A DNA stretch of 64,000 nucleotides, from the NCBI RefSeq assembly GCF_900169275.1, contig NZ_FXZC01000004.1, positions 372,001 to 436,000 of the forward strand, written 5' to 3'. Below the pieces are notes generated by a model that searched no databases, was not told the DNA's origin, and saw nothing but the letters and a program-made list of their open reading frames with translations. Below, in pieces: positions 27,321 to 36,336 of the stretch (positions are counted from its first letter, which is position 1; the number at the start of each line of letters is the position of its first letter). The DNA comes from Brevibacterium casei CIP 102111. Lineage in GTDB: Bacteria; Actinomycetota; Actinomycetes; Actinomycetales; Brevibacteriaceae. The translations under genes were made by a program, and so were the position numbers.

Positions 27321-27355
27321 GAACCCCGTCCCAGGTGATTCTGGGGCGGGTTTTT
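27321..27355 (+). terminator. Orphan terminator, duplicate of the LCP terminator (copy 2)
   Basis: AACCCCGTCCCAG...CTGGGGCGGGTTTTT is a strong hairpin with a T-run on the plus strand, but no plus-strand gene lies upstream of it in the 1.5 kb since copy 1. It is followed by the same GCTGTGT-CCGC-TCCGCTCAG sequence as copy 1. Confidence 0.7.
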
Positions 27356-27436
27356 GCTGTGTACCGCGGCATCCGCTCAGTCTCACCGAGGCGGTCGTCC
27401 GGAACCGTGCGAACCCCGCCGAGGCGGGTGATCACA

Positions 27437-27480
27437 GCAGAGCGCCCCGCCCCGGATTCCTCCGGGACGGGGCGCTCTGC
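27437..27480. terminator. Hairpin after the MFS drug transporter gene
   Basis: GCAGAGCGCCCCG (27437-27449) pairs perfectly with 27468-27480, extended by CCCGGA/TCCGGG around a four-base loop. It lies just beyond the stop of the minus-strand MFS gene. Confidence 0.7.
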
Positions 27481-27502
27481 GCTGCTCAGCTCTCTGGCCG
27501 GT

Positions 27503-28990
27503 TCATTTCGCGGCCGGCGACGCTGGGGCGGCGAGCGGGGCCGGGTTGCGGACGAACCAGCTGCCGACCACGGCGATGAGCGAGAGCACCGCGCCGGCGA
27601 GGAATGCCACCGAGACCCCGTCGGCTTGCGCGGCGACCGAGGCCGCGCCCGAACCGGCGGCCTGGACGGTGCCGATGCTGAGCACGGTGATGAACAGTGC
27701 CGTGCCGATCGCCCCGGCGACCTGCTGGATCGCGCCGACCGTCGCCGACCCGTGCGAGTAGAGCTGCGGGGTGAGCGATCCGAGCGCCGAGGTGAGCAGC
27801 GGCGTCATCATGAAGGCGACGCCGATCGAGAGCCCCATGTGTCCGAGGAGGACGAACCACGCCGGTGAGTTCTCGTCCAGCTGGGTGAGCGACCAGAGCA
27901 CGGCACTGGCCATGAGCGCCCCGGGGATGACGAGCGGTCGCGGACCGAAGCGGTCGAAGAGGCGACCGACGATCGGCGCGGCCAGGCCCATGACGAGGCC
28001 ACCGGGGAGCAGGAGCATCCCGGTCGTCACCGAATCGAGGGCGAGGACGTTCTGCAGGTAGATCGGCAGGAGGATGATCGAACCGAACATCGCCGCCATC
28101 ATCACGACGACGAGGCCGATGGCCAGGGCGAACGTCCGTGACCGGAACACTCGCAGATCGAGCAGGGCCCGGTCGTCCCGCTGGAGGACGATCTGCCGCC
28201 AGATGAACAGTCCCAGGCTGAGCACACCGACGGCCAGGGCGGTCAGCGCTTGAGGGGCGGAATCGGGCGTGGCGCTGCCGAGGGTGCTGAACCCGTAGAC
28301 GAGTCCACCGAAGCCGAAGGCGGACAGCGGCAGGGAGACCCAGTCCAGCGGTGAGTGGCTCTGTTCGCCGATGTTGCGCAGACGCAGCGCCCCGATGATC
28401 ATCATGAGGATCGCCACGGGCAGGATCGTCCAGAACAGGAAGTGCCAGTTGAGCACGTTGAGGATGAACCCGGACAGCGTCGGTCCGAGGGCCGGGGCGA
28501 CGGCCATGACGATCGTGATCCGTCCCATGAACCGACCGCGTTCGTGCGCGGGAACGAGGGTCATGATCGTCGTCATGAGCAGCGGCATCATCATCGCCCT
28601 GCCCGAGGCTTGGATGACGCGAGCGACGAGGAGGACGGAGAACTCCGGTGCGAGTGCGCCGAGCAGCGTTCCGGCGGTGAAGAGGCTCATCGCCAAGAGG
28701 AACACCTGTCGCGTGCTCAGGCGCTTGAGCAGGTAGCCCGTCGTCGGGATGACGACGGCCATCGTGAGCATGAAAGCCGTGGTCGTCCATTGGGCGAGGG
28801 TGAGCGTGACGCCGAGGTCGGTGACGAGGTGCGGGATGGCGACACCCATGACCGTTTCGTTGAGGAGGGTGACGAAGGCGGCGCCGAGGAGGAGCCAGAT
28901 CACCCCGGTGCCTTTGCGCGGGGTCGCTGACTCGGGAGTCGGGTCAGCGGCCGCGGCCCGGTCGACTGCAGTGGATTCCCTCATCGTCAT
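27503..28990 (-). CDS. MFS drug-efflux transporter, DHA2 (EmrB/QacA) type
   Basis: A 495-residue transporter with about fourteen membrane helices starting at VIWLLLGAAFVTLLNETVMG. Family motifs are visible: LAQWTTTAFMLTMAVVIPTTGYL, RVIQASGRAMMMPLLMTTIM and APALGPTLSGFIL (motif C of drug antiporters). I used the ATG at 28990, which overlaps the doxX stop by one base; the longer frame runs through doxX and is not real there. It is co-transcribed with doxX under the divergent HxlR regulator, suggesting induction by a toxic or redox-active compound. Confidence 0.92.
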   Translation of the reverse strand: MTMRESTAVDRAAAADPTPESATPRKGTGVIWLLLGAAFVTLLNETVMGVAIPHLVTDLGVTLTLAQWTTTAFMLTMAVVIPTTGYLLKRLSTRQVFLLAMSLFTAGTLLGALAPEFSVLLVARVIQASGRAMMMPLLMTTIMTLVPAHERGRFMGRITIVMAVAPALGPTLSGFILNVLNWHFLFWTILPVAILMMIIGALRLRNIGEQSHSPLDWVSLPLSAFGFGGLVYGFSTLGSATPDSAPQALTALAVGVLSLGLFIWRQIVLQRDDRALLDLRVFRSRTFALAIGLVVVMMAAMFGSIILLPIYLQNVLALDSVTTGMLLLPGGLVMGLAAPIVGRLFDRFGPRPLVIPGALMASAVLWSLTQLDENSPAWFVLLGHMGLSIGVAFMMTPLLTSALGSLTPQLYSHGSATVGAIQQVAGAIGTALFITVLSIGTVQAAGSGAASVAAQADGVSVAFLAGAVLSLIAVVGSWFVRNPAPLAAPASPAAK

Positions 28991-29355
28991 CAGACCCCTG
29001 CGATGCGCAGAACAGCGACAGCGAGTGCGACGACCATAACGATGATGTTCATGGTGAATGCCTCGTTGTGCTTCCTGTGGGCGAAGATCGCGAGGAACTG
29101 GATGAGGGCGAGCCCGAGTGCGGAGACGACGGTGAGCCAGGGGAGGATGCCGAGGAGTGCGGGCAGGATGATGCCGATCGCCCCGAGGACTTCGACGATG
29201 CCGATCCACCGGACCTGACCGGGTGTGTAGTCGAGGAGGGTGGGCATCGGCTTCGTCGAATTGTGCGGGCTGCGCACCTTGGCGAGGCCGGCCATGAGGA
29301 AGAGTGCGGCGAGGAGGCCGGAGAGGGCCCACGTGATGATGGAGAGAACGAGCAT
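28990..29355 (-). CDS. DoxX-family membrane protein
   Basis: A 121-residue protein with four membrane helices (LSIITWALSGLLAALFLMAGLAKV; VRWIGIVEVLGAIGIILPALL; LTVVSALGLALIQFLAIF; MNIIVMVVALAVAVLRIAG). The LMAGLAKVRSP and EVLGAIGIILP segments are typical of DoxX/DoxD-like proteins, which are linked to thiol-redox and oxidative-stress systems in actinobacteria. It is first in a two-gene operon with the DHA2 transporter. The pair is divergent from an HxlR regulator with a palindromic operator in between. Confidence 0.85.
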   Translation of the reverse strand: MLVLSIITWALSGLLAALFLMAGLAKVRSPHNSTKPMPTLLDYTPGQVRWIGIVEVLGAIGIILPALLGILPWLTVVSALGLALIQFLAIFAHRKHNEAFTMNIIVMVVALAVAVLRIAGV

Positions 29356-29388
29356 TGTGCCCCTTTCGGACGGTTCGTACTGTCAATA

Positions 29389-29419
29389 GTTACCAGTGGT
29401 AACCTAGATACCGTCGGTA
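29389..29419. promoter_or_regulatory. Candidate HxlR operator, two palindromes
   Basis: GTTACCA-G-TGGTAAC (29389-29403) and TACCG-T-CGGTA (29409-29419) are both perfect palindromes with centres 18 bp apart, about 35-65 bp upstream of the doxX start. They share the half-site TACC/GGTA. A further GGTAACC occurs at about 29470 near the HxlR gene. Confidence 0.65.
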
Positions 29420-29587
29420 ATTATTCCGCAGGGTGTGGCACGCACAGCAACGTCACCGAGTCACACGGAGGTAACCATTTGACCTGGCCAGGGACGATCT
29501 CTGGGGTGGGTCGCCTCGGTGAGGAGGGGCACGACAGGGCCGCCGCACCGAGGCGAGTCGGCAGTGCGCGGGGAGGAGAGTAAGGCG

Positions 29588-30010
29588 ATGACTGACCCAT
29601 CAGTGAGGAACGATGCCCGTGGAGGCGTCGACGAACCGCGCATGGAGGCGATCTGTGAGGGTCCGAACGTCGACCCGGAGGTGTTCCGATCGATCCTCGC
29701 CCGCGTCGGCGACAAGTGGTCGATGATGCTCATCGGCATGCTGCAGGAGGGTCCGCGGAGGTTCTCCGAGCTCAAGTCGATGACTCCGGGGATCTCGTCG
29801 CGCATGCTCACGCAGACGCTGCGTCAGCTCGAGCGCGACGGTCTCGTCGAGCGGGAGATGTTCGCGGAGATCCCTCCCCGCGTCGAGTACCAGGTGACGC
29901 CGTTGGGCCTGTCCCTCGTGCCCGCCGTCCTCGCACTTGCCGAATGGGCGGCCACCCACACGGCCGAGATCGCTGCCAACCGCGACGCCTACGACGCGGC
30001 AGCAGAGTGA
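29588..30010 (+). CDS. HxlR-family transcriptional regulator
   Basis: About 140 residues from the ATG at 29588, which follows GGGAGGAGAG. The winged helix-turn-helix has the HxlR hallmark VGDKWSMMLIGMLQEGPRRF, LKSMTPGISSRMLTQTLRQLERDGLV and PPRVEYQVTPLGLSL. Members often sense electrophiles or oxidants by a cysteine near the N-terminus; here ICEGPNVDP provides a single Cys just before the DNA-binding domain. It is divergent from the doxX-transporter pair and is the likely repressor of it. Confidence 0.93.
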   Translation: MTDPSVRNDARGGVDEPRMEAICEGPNVDPEVFRSILARVGDKWSMMLIGMLQEGPRRFSELKSMTPGISSRMLTQTLRQLERDGLVEREMFAEIPPRVEYQVTPLGLSLVPAVLALAEWAATHTAEIAANRDAYDAAAE

Positions 30011-30061
30011 GAGACGTCCCCGCGGGGACGTCCTGGGCCGTCTCGCCGACGACCGCACACG

Positions 30062-30102
30062 AGAAGGGCGCCGGTTCCCGAGATGGGAACCGGCGCCCTT
30101 CT
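30062..30102. terminator. Bidirectional terminator between HxlR gene and rpmJ
   Basis: An 18-bp perfect stem (AGAAGGGCGCCGGTTCCC and its complement) around a five-base GAGAT loop. The A- and T-containing ends suit termination of both the plus-strand hxlR-type gene and the minus-strand rpmJ. Confidence 0.88.
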
Positions 30103-30117
30103 GCATGTCTCAGCTGA

Positions 30118-30240
30118 TCAGCCCTGGCGCGACTTGAAGCGCGGGTTGAGCTTGTTGATGACGTAGGTGCGTCCGCGACGACGGACGACCTGCGAACCCG
30201 GCTGCTTCTTGATCGAGCGAAGGGAATTCCTGGCCTGCAT
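30118..30240 (-). CDS. rpmJ: Ribosomal protein L36, zinc-free (C-minus, YkgO-type)
   Basis: A 40-residue protein, [19 protein letters not shown] followed by [21 protein letters not shown], matching the alternative L36 paralogue that lacks the CXXC...C/H zinc ligands of the main rpmJ product. Such paralogues replace the zinc-containing protein on the 50S subunit when zinc is scarce and are usually repressed by Zur. The ATG follows GGAGGC. It is far from any ribosomal operon. An inverted repeat (GTTGAC...GTCAAC, about 30251-30275) sits upstream; it does not look like a standard Zur box. Confidence 0.9.
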   Translation of the reverse strand: MQARNSLRSIKKQPGSQVVRRRGRTYVINKLNPRFKSRQG

Positions 30241-30318
30241 GACTGCCTCCTAGTTGACGATTGAATGAGTCAACGGAGAACCAGGCGAGAGTATTCCGCA
30301 GGCCCTAGCGTCCGAGCC

Positions 30319-31974
<1,656 letters not shown>

Positions 31975-32119
31975 ATGCCTACCTTGCCAAATGCGTCCGC
32001 GTCGACACAGTCAGGGCCCCCGAGTTCTTGCATCGTGGACGCAGACGCCCATGCATGAGGGCAGGTCACAGGCGGTGGTCAGCCCACGTCCAGGGTCGCG
32101 GCGTCGTGCCGCGACCGCT

Positions 32120-32446
32120 TCACTTCACCCAGGGTTCCTGGCCGGTCTCCGAGACGATGGGCTTGCCGTTGTCGATGTTCCACGAGCCCATACCGCCTTC
32201 GACGTTGTAGGCGTCGAAGCCGTTGAGGTTGAGCCACGCCGTCGCCCGCAGCGACCGTCCGCCGGTGCGGCAGATGATGTACATGTCATCGTCGAGCGGC
32301 AGATCGTCGAGGCGTTCGGGCAGTTCGCCGAGGGGAACGTGGATCGCGCCCTCGATGTGTCCGGCTTCCCACTCGTCGTCCTCGCGCACGTCGATGATCG
32401 CGGCGCCGTCGGGGATCTCGGTCACGGTGACAGATGGTTCGCTCAT
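32120..32446 (-). CDS. Rhodanese-like domain protein
   Basis: A 108-residue single-domain rhodanese from the ATG at 32446. It has IDVREDDEWEAGHIEGAIHVPLGEL and the active-site loop CRTGGRSLRATAWL with its catalytic Cys. The C-terminus VEGGMGSWNIDNGKPIV is typical. Such proteins transfer sulfane sulfur in the cytoplasm, for example to thiol carriers. The longer frame upstream of MSEPSV is not conserved-looking and runs through intergenic repeats, so it was excluded. It stands alone. Confidence 0.92.
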   Translation of the reverse strand: MSEPSVTVTEIPDGAAIIDVREDDEWEAGHIEGAIHVPLGELPERLDDLPLDDDMYIICRTGGRSLRATAWLNLNGFDAYNVEGGMGSWNIDNGKPIVSETGQEPWVK

Positions 32447-32744
32447 GCCTCCCAGTGTAGGACCGTGCCCAGGCGGCCGCATCAGCCCCATCCCCTCGCC
32501 GAGGCGGTCGGACCGTCCCCGGTGGGTCCGCGGTTCCGCAGTCGCAGTGTTTCGCCGAGGTGGCCGAACGCGCGCAGCCGAGTGCGATGCGCCCGCCGCC
32601 GGCTGAGAGCCGCCAGTTGAGACAAGGCCACTGTTGTTTTCGGCGCGCTCGTGTGAGAATGACGGCATGACCGTCCGTGGCCTGCCGGGCAACCGCTCGA
32701 GTGCAGGCACTCAGGGACGGAATCCGTCTGCGAAGGGGAGCATC
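32447..32744. other. Divergent intergenic region without a recognisable gene
   Basis: It lies between the rhodanese gene (minus) and the stress-protein gene (plus). It contains two copies of the CGCCGAGG word (about 32493 and 32552). No convincing hairpin or clear promoter hexamers were found, apart from AAGGGGAG before the ATG at 32745. Confidence 0.4.
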
Positions 32745-33524
32745 ATGAGCCGCAACAGGAATGAGTCCAACGGAGAAGAGACGGCACGCGACGCCGCCGC
32801 CGGCCTCGACCACGCCACTGAGAAGATCGGCGGCACGTCCGACATCGAAGAGGGTGCGAAGGTCGGCTACACCGAGGAGAACGTCGAAGTCCGCGCCCAG
32901 GAGACCGCGACCGCCGAGGGCTTCACCCTCTACCGCAACCCGGACGGCTCGCACACCGCGATCGACGAGTCCGCGACCGTCGGATACGCCGCCACCGGTC
33001 CGCAGCGCGACGCCACTGACCGTCGTCACCGACGGGACGAGTCCGCGACCGACGATCTCGACCAGCGCGACGTCGTGCGCATCCTCCGTGACGCCAAATA
33101 CGTCATGCTCACGACAGCGCTCGCCGACGGCAAGCTCCTCGCCCACCCGATGGTGCCGCAGCAGGTCACCGACGATGCCGACGTCTGGTTCTTCATCGGC
33201 CTCGACGGCGATCAGGCCGGAGCCCTGCGGCAGAACCCGCACGTCAACATCGCCGTCTCCGAGGCTGGGAACTGGCTCTCGGTGGCCGGCATGGTCGAAT
33301 TCGTCGACAGCCAGGCGAAGATCGACTACCTCTGGAACGACGATGCGCCCACATGGTTCGAGGGCGGCAAGGAGGACCCGAACCTCGGCCTCCTCCACGT
33401 CGTCACCGACTCCGCTCAGCACTGGGGGCTCAAGGGCGGGAAGGTCGCGGGCCTTGCGCAGATGATCAAGGCCAAGGTCACCGGCCAGCGTCCCGAAGGC
33501 GGAAGCCAGACGACGGAGCTCTGA
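32745..33524 (+). CDS. Pyridoxamine 5'-phosphate oxidase-like general stress protein
   Basis: About 259 residues from the ATG at 32745, preceded by AAGGGGAG. The first 130 residues are hydrophilic and acidic with GFTLYRNPDGSHTAIDESATVGYA. The C-terminal part is a split-barrel flavin-binding fold of the GSP26/YzzA type (VVRILRDAKYVMLTTALADGKLLAHPM; VWFFIGLDGDQAGALRQNPHVNIAVS; ISP-like LSVAGMVEFVDSQ; WFEGGKEDPNLGLLHV). Such proteins bind FMN, FAD or F420 and are induced under general stress. It is followed by a long hairpin that has been split by an insertion sequence. Confidence 0.9.
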   Translation: MSRNRNESNGEETARDAAAGLDHATEKIGGTSDIEEGAKVGYTEENVEVRAQETATAEGFTLYRNPDGSHTAIDESATVGYAATGPQRDATDRRHRRDESATDDLDQRDVVRILRDAKYVMLTTALADGKLLAHPMVPQQVTDDADVWFFIGLDGDQAGALRQNPHVNIAVSEAGNWLSVAGMVEFVDSQAKIDYLWNDDAPTWFEGGKEDPNLGLLHVVTDSAQHWGLKGGKVAGLAQMIKAKVTGQRPEGGSQTTEL

Positions 33525-33568
33525 GTTCGGCCCTCGGTCAAGCCGGAGCGCACTTTTCGACGGTTCCT

Positions 33569-33583
33569 CGCTTCGATAAGTGC
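33569..33583 (+). repeat. 15-bp target-site duplication, left copy
   Basis: CGCTTCGATAAGTGC occurs here and at 35044-35058, exactly flanking the TGTG...CACA ends of the insertion sequence. A 15-bp duplication is at the long end of the range for IS481-type elements. Confidence 0.85.
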
Positions 33584-35043
33584 TGTGCTGAACACCTTCT
33601 TCTCGGACAGAGTTCCTCGCCACTTATCGGACAGTCTCGGTACACACTTATCGGACACCGAACTCGGTACACACTTCCCGGACACACCCTGGGAACATGG
33701 CCGATCGAATCACGACTCACCTCCGCCGGAAAATCCTCGCTCACAAACCCTCCGAAACCGATACCGTCACCGCTTTCTGCCACGACAACAACATCTCGCG
33801 GGACTCCTACTACCGCATCAGGAACGAACAGGCACCGTTACAGGCCGGATCCACAGCACCCCGACGACCACACACCATCTACCCCGACCTCACCTGGGAA
33901 CTGATACGCCAGTACCGTCACGAACTCGCTGAAGCCGGCTACGACGACGGTCCCCGCTCGATCAAGTGGACCCTCATCCGCAATGACCATCCCGACCACC
34001 TCATCCCCAGCACCTCCCGCATCGGGATGTTCCTGCGCCAGGAAGGACTCACCCGGCTCAACCCCAAGAAACGCCCCCACTCGTCGTACAAACGCTTCCA
34101 GAAGGCGTTCGCGAACGAACTCTGGCAACTCGACGGGTTCGAATACCGGCTCGACGCGCATACCGTGGTCACGATCATCCAAACCATCGATGACTGCACC
34201 AGGATGATGACGGCCCTGGACCTCGCTCCCGGGGGTGAAACTGCTGAAGCGACTCTGGCCATCCTCAACGCAGCGATCGCGGAGTACGGCAAACCCCGGG
34301 AGATCCTGAGTGATAACTCCCGTGCGTTCACCCTGCAGCGCTCGGGCATGGTCGGCACCATCGATGCCGCGATGGCTGCGCAGGGCATCATCATGACCCC
34401 GGGGCCTTACTATCGTCCGCGTAACCAAGGCAAGGTCGAACGCGCCCACAAACCCGTGATCAAACGTCTCAAGGCCACTAGACCCCGCACCCGCGCCGAT
34501 ATCCAAGCCATCCTCAACGATTTCCAGGACCACTACAACCATCACCGTCAACACCAAGGGCTCAGGGACGGACTGACCCCAGCGGCTGCATGGCAAGCCG
34601 CGACGACGATCGATCCGCCCACAGAACCCATTGACCCCCATGCTCTTGTCGACCGGTATGCCACCACCGATGATCGAGGGCATCTGAGTTTCGAACACAC
34701 CGTCAGGCGACTGCACAAACACGGGTTCATCCTCTTCCGCAAGCATCCGATCCTCTTCGGAATGGTGTGGGAAGGCCACGAGCTGATGATCATCGACAAG
34801 GGCAGTCACCTCGAGTTCTACCTCATCCCACACGGTGAACTCGTCGCGATTCTCGACCTTCCGCTGCCAGAAACGAAATCACTGAACATCACCAGGGATG
34901 GCAGGTTCGTCAATGGCGACAACCTCCGCCTGCCCGCGGGTGTCGAAGACCGCCGAAAATCAAGGCGAGTGTCAGATAAGTGACTACCGAGACTGTCCGA
35001 TAAGTGGGTGCGGACAGTGTCCGATAAGTCGGTAGTCATCACA
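33584..35043 (+). mobile_element. IS481-type insertion sequence, 1460 bp
   Basis: Terminal imperfect inverted repeats of about 26 bp start TGTGCTGAACACC on the left and TGTGATGACTACC on the right (about 20 of 26 matching). Both run into TCGGACA. One transposase gene fills the interior. Inside the ends are further copies of CACTTATCGGACA: at 33621-33634, 33645-33658 and 33672-33685 on the left, and inverted at 34969-34982, 34993-35006 and 35017-35030 on the right. These are probably transposase-binding sites. The 15-bp target duplication and intact reading frame suggest a recent insertion. Confidence 0.92.
33697..34983 (+). CDS. IS481-family DDE transposase with C-terminal extension
   Basis: A 428-residue protein. 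An N-terminal helix-turn-helix region (VTAFCHDNNISRDSYYRIRN) is followed by an integrase core with the catalytic triad in LWQLDGFEYRLDAH (Asp 146), EILSDNSRAFT (Asp 206) and NQGKVERAHKPVIKRL (Glu 248). It continues past HHRQHQGLRDGLTPAAAW into a C-terminal extension of about 120 residues that ordinary IS481 transposases lack (SFEHTVRRLHKHGFILFRKH; GHELMIIDKG). The last codons lie inside one of the terminal CAGATAAGTG repeats. The frame is intact, so the element could be active. Confidence 0.92.
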   Translation: MADRITTHLRRKILAHKPSETDTVTAFCHDNNISRDSYYRIRNEQAPLQAGSTAPRRPHTIYPDLTWELIRQYRHELAEAGYDDGPRSIKWTLIRNDHPDHLIPSTSRIGMFLRQEGLTRLNPKKRPHSSYKRFQKAFANELWQLDGFEYRLDAHTVVTIIQTIDDCTRMMTALDLAPGGETAEATLAILNAAIAEYGKPREILSDNSRAFTLQRSGMVGTIDAAMAAQGIIMTPGPYYRPRNQGKVERAHKPVIKRLKATRPRTRADIQAILNDFQDHYNHHRQHQGLRDGLTPAAAWQAATTIDPPTEPIDPHALVDRYATTDDRGHLSFEHTVRRLHKHGFILFRKHPILFGMVWEGHELMIIDKGSHLEFYLIPHGELVAILDLPLPETKSLNITRDGRFVNGDNLRLPAGVEDRRKSRRVSDK

Positions 35044-35058
35044 CGCTTCGATAAGTGC
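35044..35058 (+). repeat. 15-bp target-site duplication, right copy
   Basis: Exact second copy of CGCTTCGATAAGTGC, immediately after the CACA end of the IS. Confidence 0.85.
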
Positions 35059-35089
35059 GCTCCGGCTTGACCGAGGAGGGTCTTCGGCT

Positions 35090-35145
35090 TCACAGGTCGA
35101 AGAACGTCGACAGCGGCACCGGCTGGGCGACCGGCCGCTTCATCG
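35090..35145 (-). pseudogene. Displaced 3' end of the HcnB-like flavoprotein gene
   Basis: On the minus strand it encodes MKRPVAQPVPLSTFFDL and a stop, almost the same as the last residues of the flavoprotein at 36755-38218 (MKRPVAQPVPLSAFFEL). Upstream on that strand the homology ends abruptly. It sits right beside the hairpin that would have ended the gene, so it is most likely the original 3' end left behind when the island inserted. Confidence 0.85.
35097..35145 (+). repeat. 49-bp direct repeat, left (attachment-site-like)
   Basis: 47 of 49 bases match 36762-36810; the shared core includes GACAGCGGCACCGGCTGGGC. The two copies bound the AT-rich island and both coincide with the coding 3' end of the flavoprotein gene, as expected for attL/attR-like sites of an element that integrates into a gene end. 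Confidence 0.8.
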
Positions 35146-35460
35146 CCAGTTTGCGTGTCAACCCTGACTGCTTATGGAAGATAGAGCCACTCCCGGTGGC
35201 CAGGATGAAGAACTGTCAATTATGAGTCGAGTGGCCTACAGTATCTCGGGCTCGTTCCAACTGTCCTCGCGATGAATGCAATCGACGGGCAAAACTCCGT
35301 GAATCCACAATCGAACTTCTCGCGCGAGCCCGTATCTACCTGCGCCGGAACTGTTAGAATTCCCTTTTCGTGGGGTGAACTTTGCCCTACCAGCAGGTGC
35401 CCATCTAATAGTCGCTGAACCGCGACTGAGGGGTAGGAGAAGGCTGACTAAGTCTCGTTC
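35146..35460. other. AT-rich non-coding part of the island
   Basis: No open reading frame with coding character is seen. Base composition drops sharply compared with the flanks. A small hairpin (GTCGC TGAACC GCGAC, about 35413-35428) lies shortly after the stop of the DUF4062-like gene and may be its terminator. Confidence 0.45.
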
Positions 35461-36336
35461 TCAAACGAGATCCACGAAATTTTCACGTGTGTAAGATTCA
35501 TCGCCCTCGGTCCAGCTCAATTTGTACTTCAGTTTTCTCGGGCTTCCCATGGCCAAGTCGTATCGAACATCCATCGAATCTCCGGCGTAGAGGGTTTTAG
35601 ATTCGGTCGGAAGGACATGCCAGAAGACGCCGTCAATTGAATCCCCCGGCTCGAATGGTATGAACTCTATTTTTAAATCCTCGGCATCCTCGGTCCCCTT
35701 GTTCTCAATCCTAATCGAGTGCTTATTTTGGGTCTTAGGTCTATGTTTGCTGTCGTATTTCGTGAAAGGTTCATTAATGTGCTGAACGATGGGGTTCGCT
35801 CGACCTTTTTGTGTAGGAGGAGGTGTGTTGCTGTCGAACTCGGCTACGTCCGAATCAATTGCCCTAGTGATGTGCTCAGATAGCTCACCATGGTCATCGT
35901 AGGTTCCGTATAGTCCACGGAAGGTCTTCTTAAATTCGTTGACCACTGCCGCTTCTTCAAGGCGGTCCTGAGGAACTGGTGCTGCGGAGAAGTAAACATG
36001 GACTTTAATCCCCGCCTTTCGAGCCTCTTCGATCTCCTCCACAGTGCCGGAGATGGACCGGGGAGTTGCTGACCCTAGAGTGCTCTCGAACAGGCCGATC
36101 ACGATGTCCGCCTTCTCGACGAGTTGTTTATTGATGACAGCTTGTCCGTCTGCAGTCTCAGTTTCGTAGGTGGGGACTGCGTGTGACTCGTAGCGGACTG
36201 GTAGCAGGATCTGCCCGCTAGTCTCAGCGCGGCGAGCGTTCCACCTTGTCAGAGTCCTCTCAACGGCATCGCGGCTCTCTGCAGTGTCAGAGGGGGATGC
36301 AATAAACACACGAATCACGGTTGCTGCGAAAGTCAT
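35461..36336 (-). CDS. DUF4062/TIR-like protein with C-terminal beta-domain (putative defence effector)
   Basis: A 291-residue protein. The N-terminal 145 residues look like the DUF4062/TIR-like fold: IRVFIASPSDTAESRDAVER (strand-loop-helix), ILLPVRYESHAVPTY, ADIVIGLFESTLGSATPRS, then SGTVEEIEEARKAGIKVHVYFS, where Glu 100 or 101 occupies a TIR-like catalytic position. Such domains are common in anti-phage effectors and STAND proteins. The second half (KHSIRIENKGTEDAEDLKIEF onward) resembles an Ig-like or CARF-unrelated beta-sandwich and could sense a ligand. No other gene shares its island. No good Shine-Dalgarno site precedes the ATG. Base composition indicates recent transfer. The function is inferred from fold-level resemblance only. 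Confidence 0.7.
   Translation of the reverse strand: MTFAATVIRVFIASPSDTAESRDAVERTLTRWNARRAETSGQILLPVRYESHAVPTYETETADGQAVINKQLVEKADIVIGLFESTLGSATPRSISGTVEEIEEARKAGIKVHVYFSAAPVPQDRLEEAAVVNEFKKTFRGLYGTYDDHGELSEHITRAIDSDVAEFDSNTPPPTQKGRANPIVQHINEPFTKYDSKHRPKTQNKHSIRIENKGTEDAEDLKIEFIPFEPGDSIDGVFWHVLPTESKTLYAGDSMDVRYDLAMGSPRKLKYKLSWTEGDESYTRENFVDLV

Larger units (their letters stand above)
33532..35076. repeat. Long hairpin (24-bp perfect arms) interrupted by an IS
   Basis: The left arm 33532-33555 (CCTCGGTCAAGCCGGAGCGC...) is the exact reverse complement of 35053-35076. Removing the IS and one 15-bp target copy rejoins the arms around a short loop (CGGTTCCTCGCT with flanking TCGA pairs). The restored structure lies just after the stress-protein gene and would act as a bidirectional terminator against the convergent flavoprotein gene. 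A related hairpin is at 44378-44415. Confidence 0.9.

Noticed and set aside
28991..29386. Extension of the DHA2 transporter frame through doxX
   Set aside because: DoxX in the other frame has four clean membrane helices, and the transporter ATG overlaps the doxX stop by one base in the usual way.
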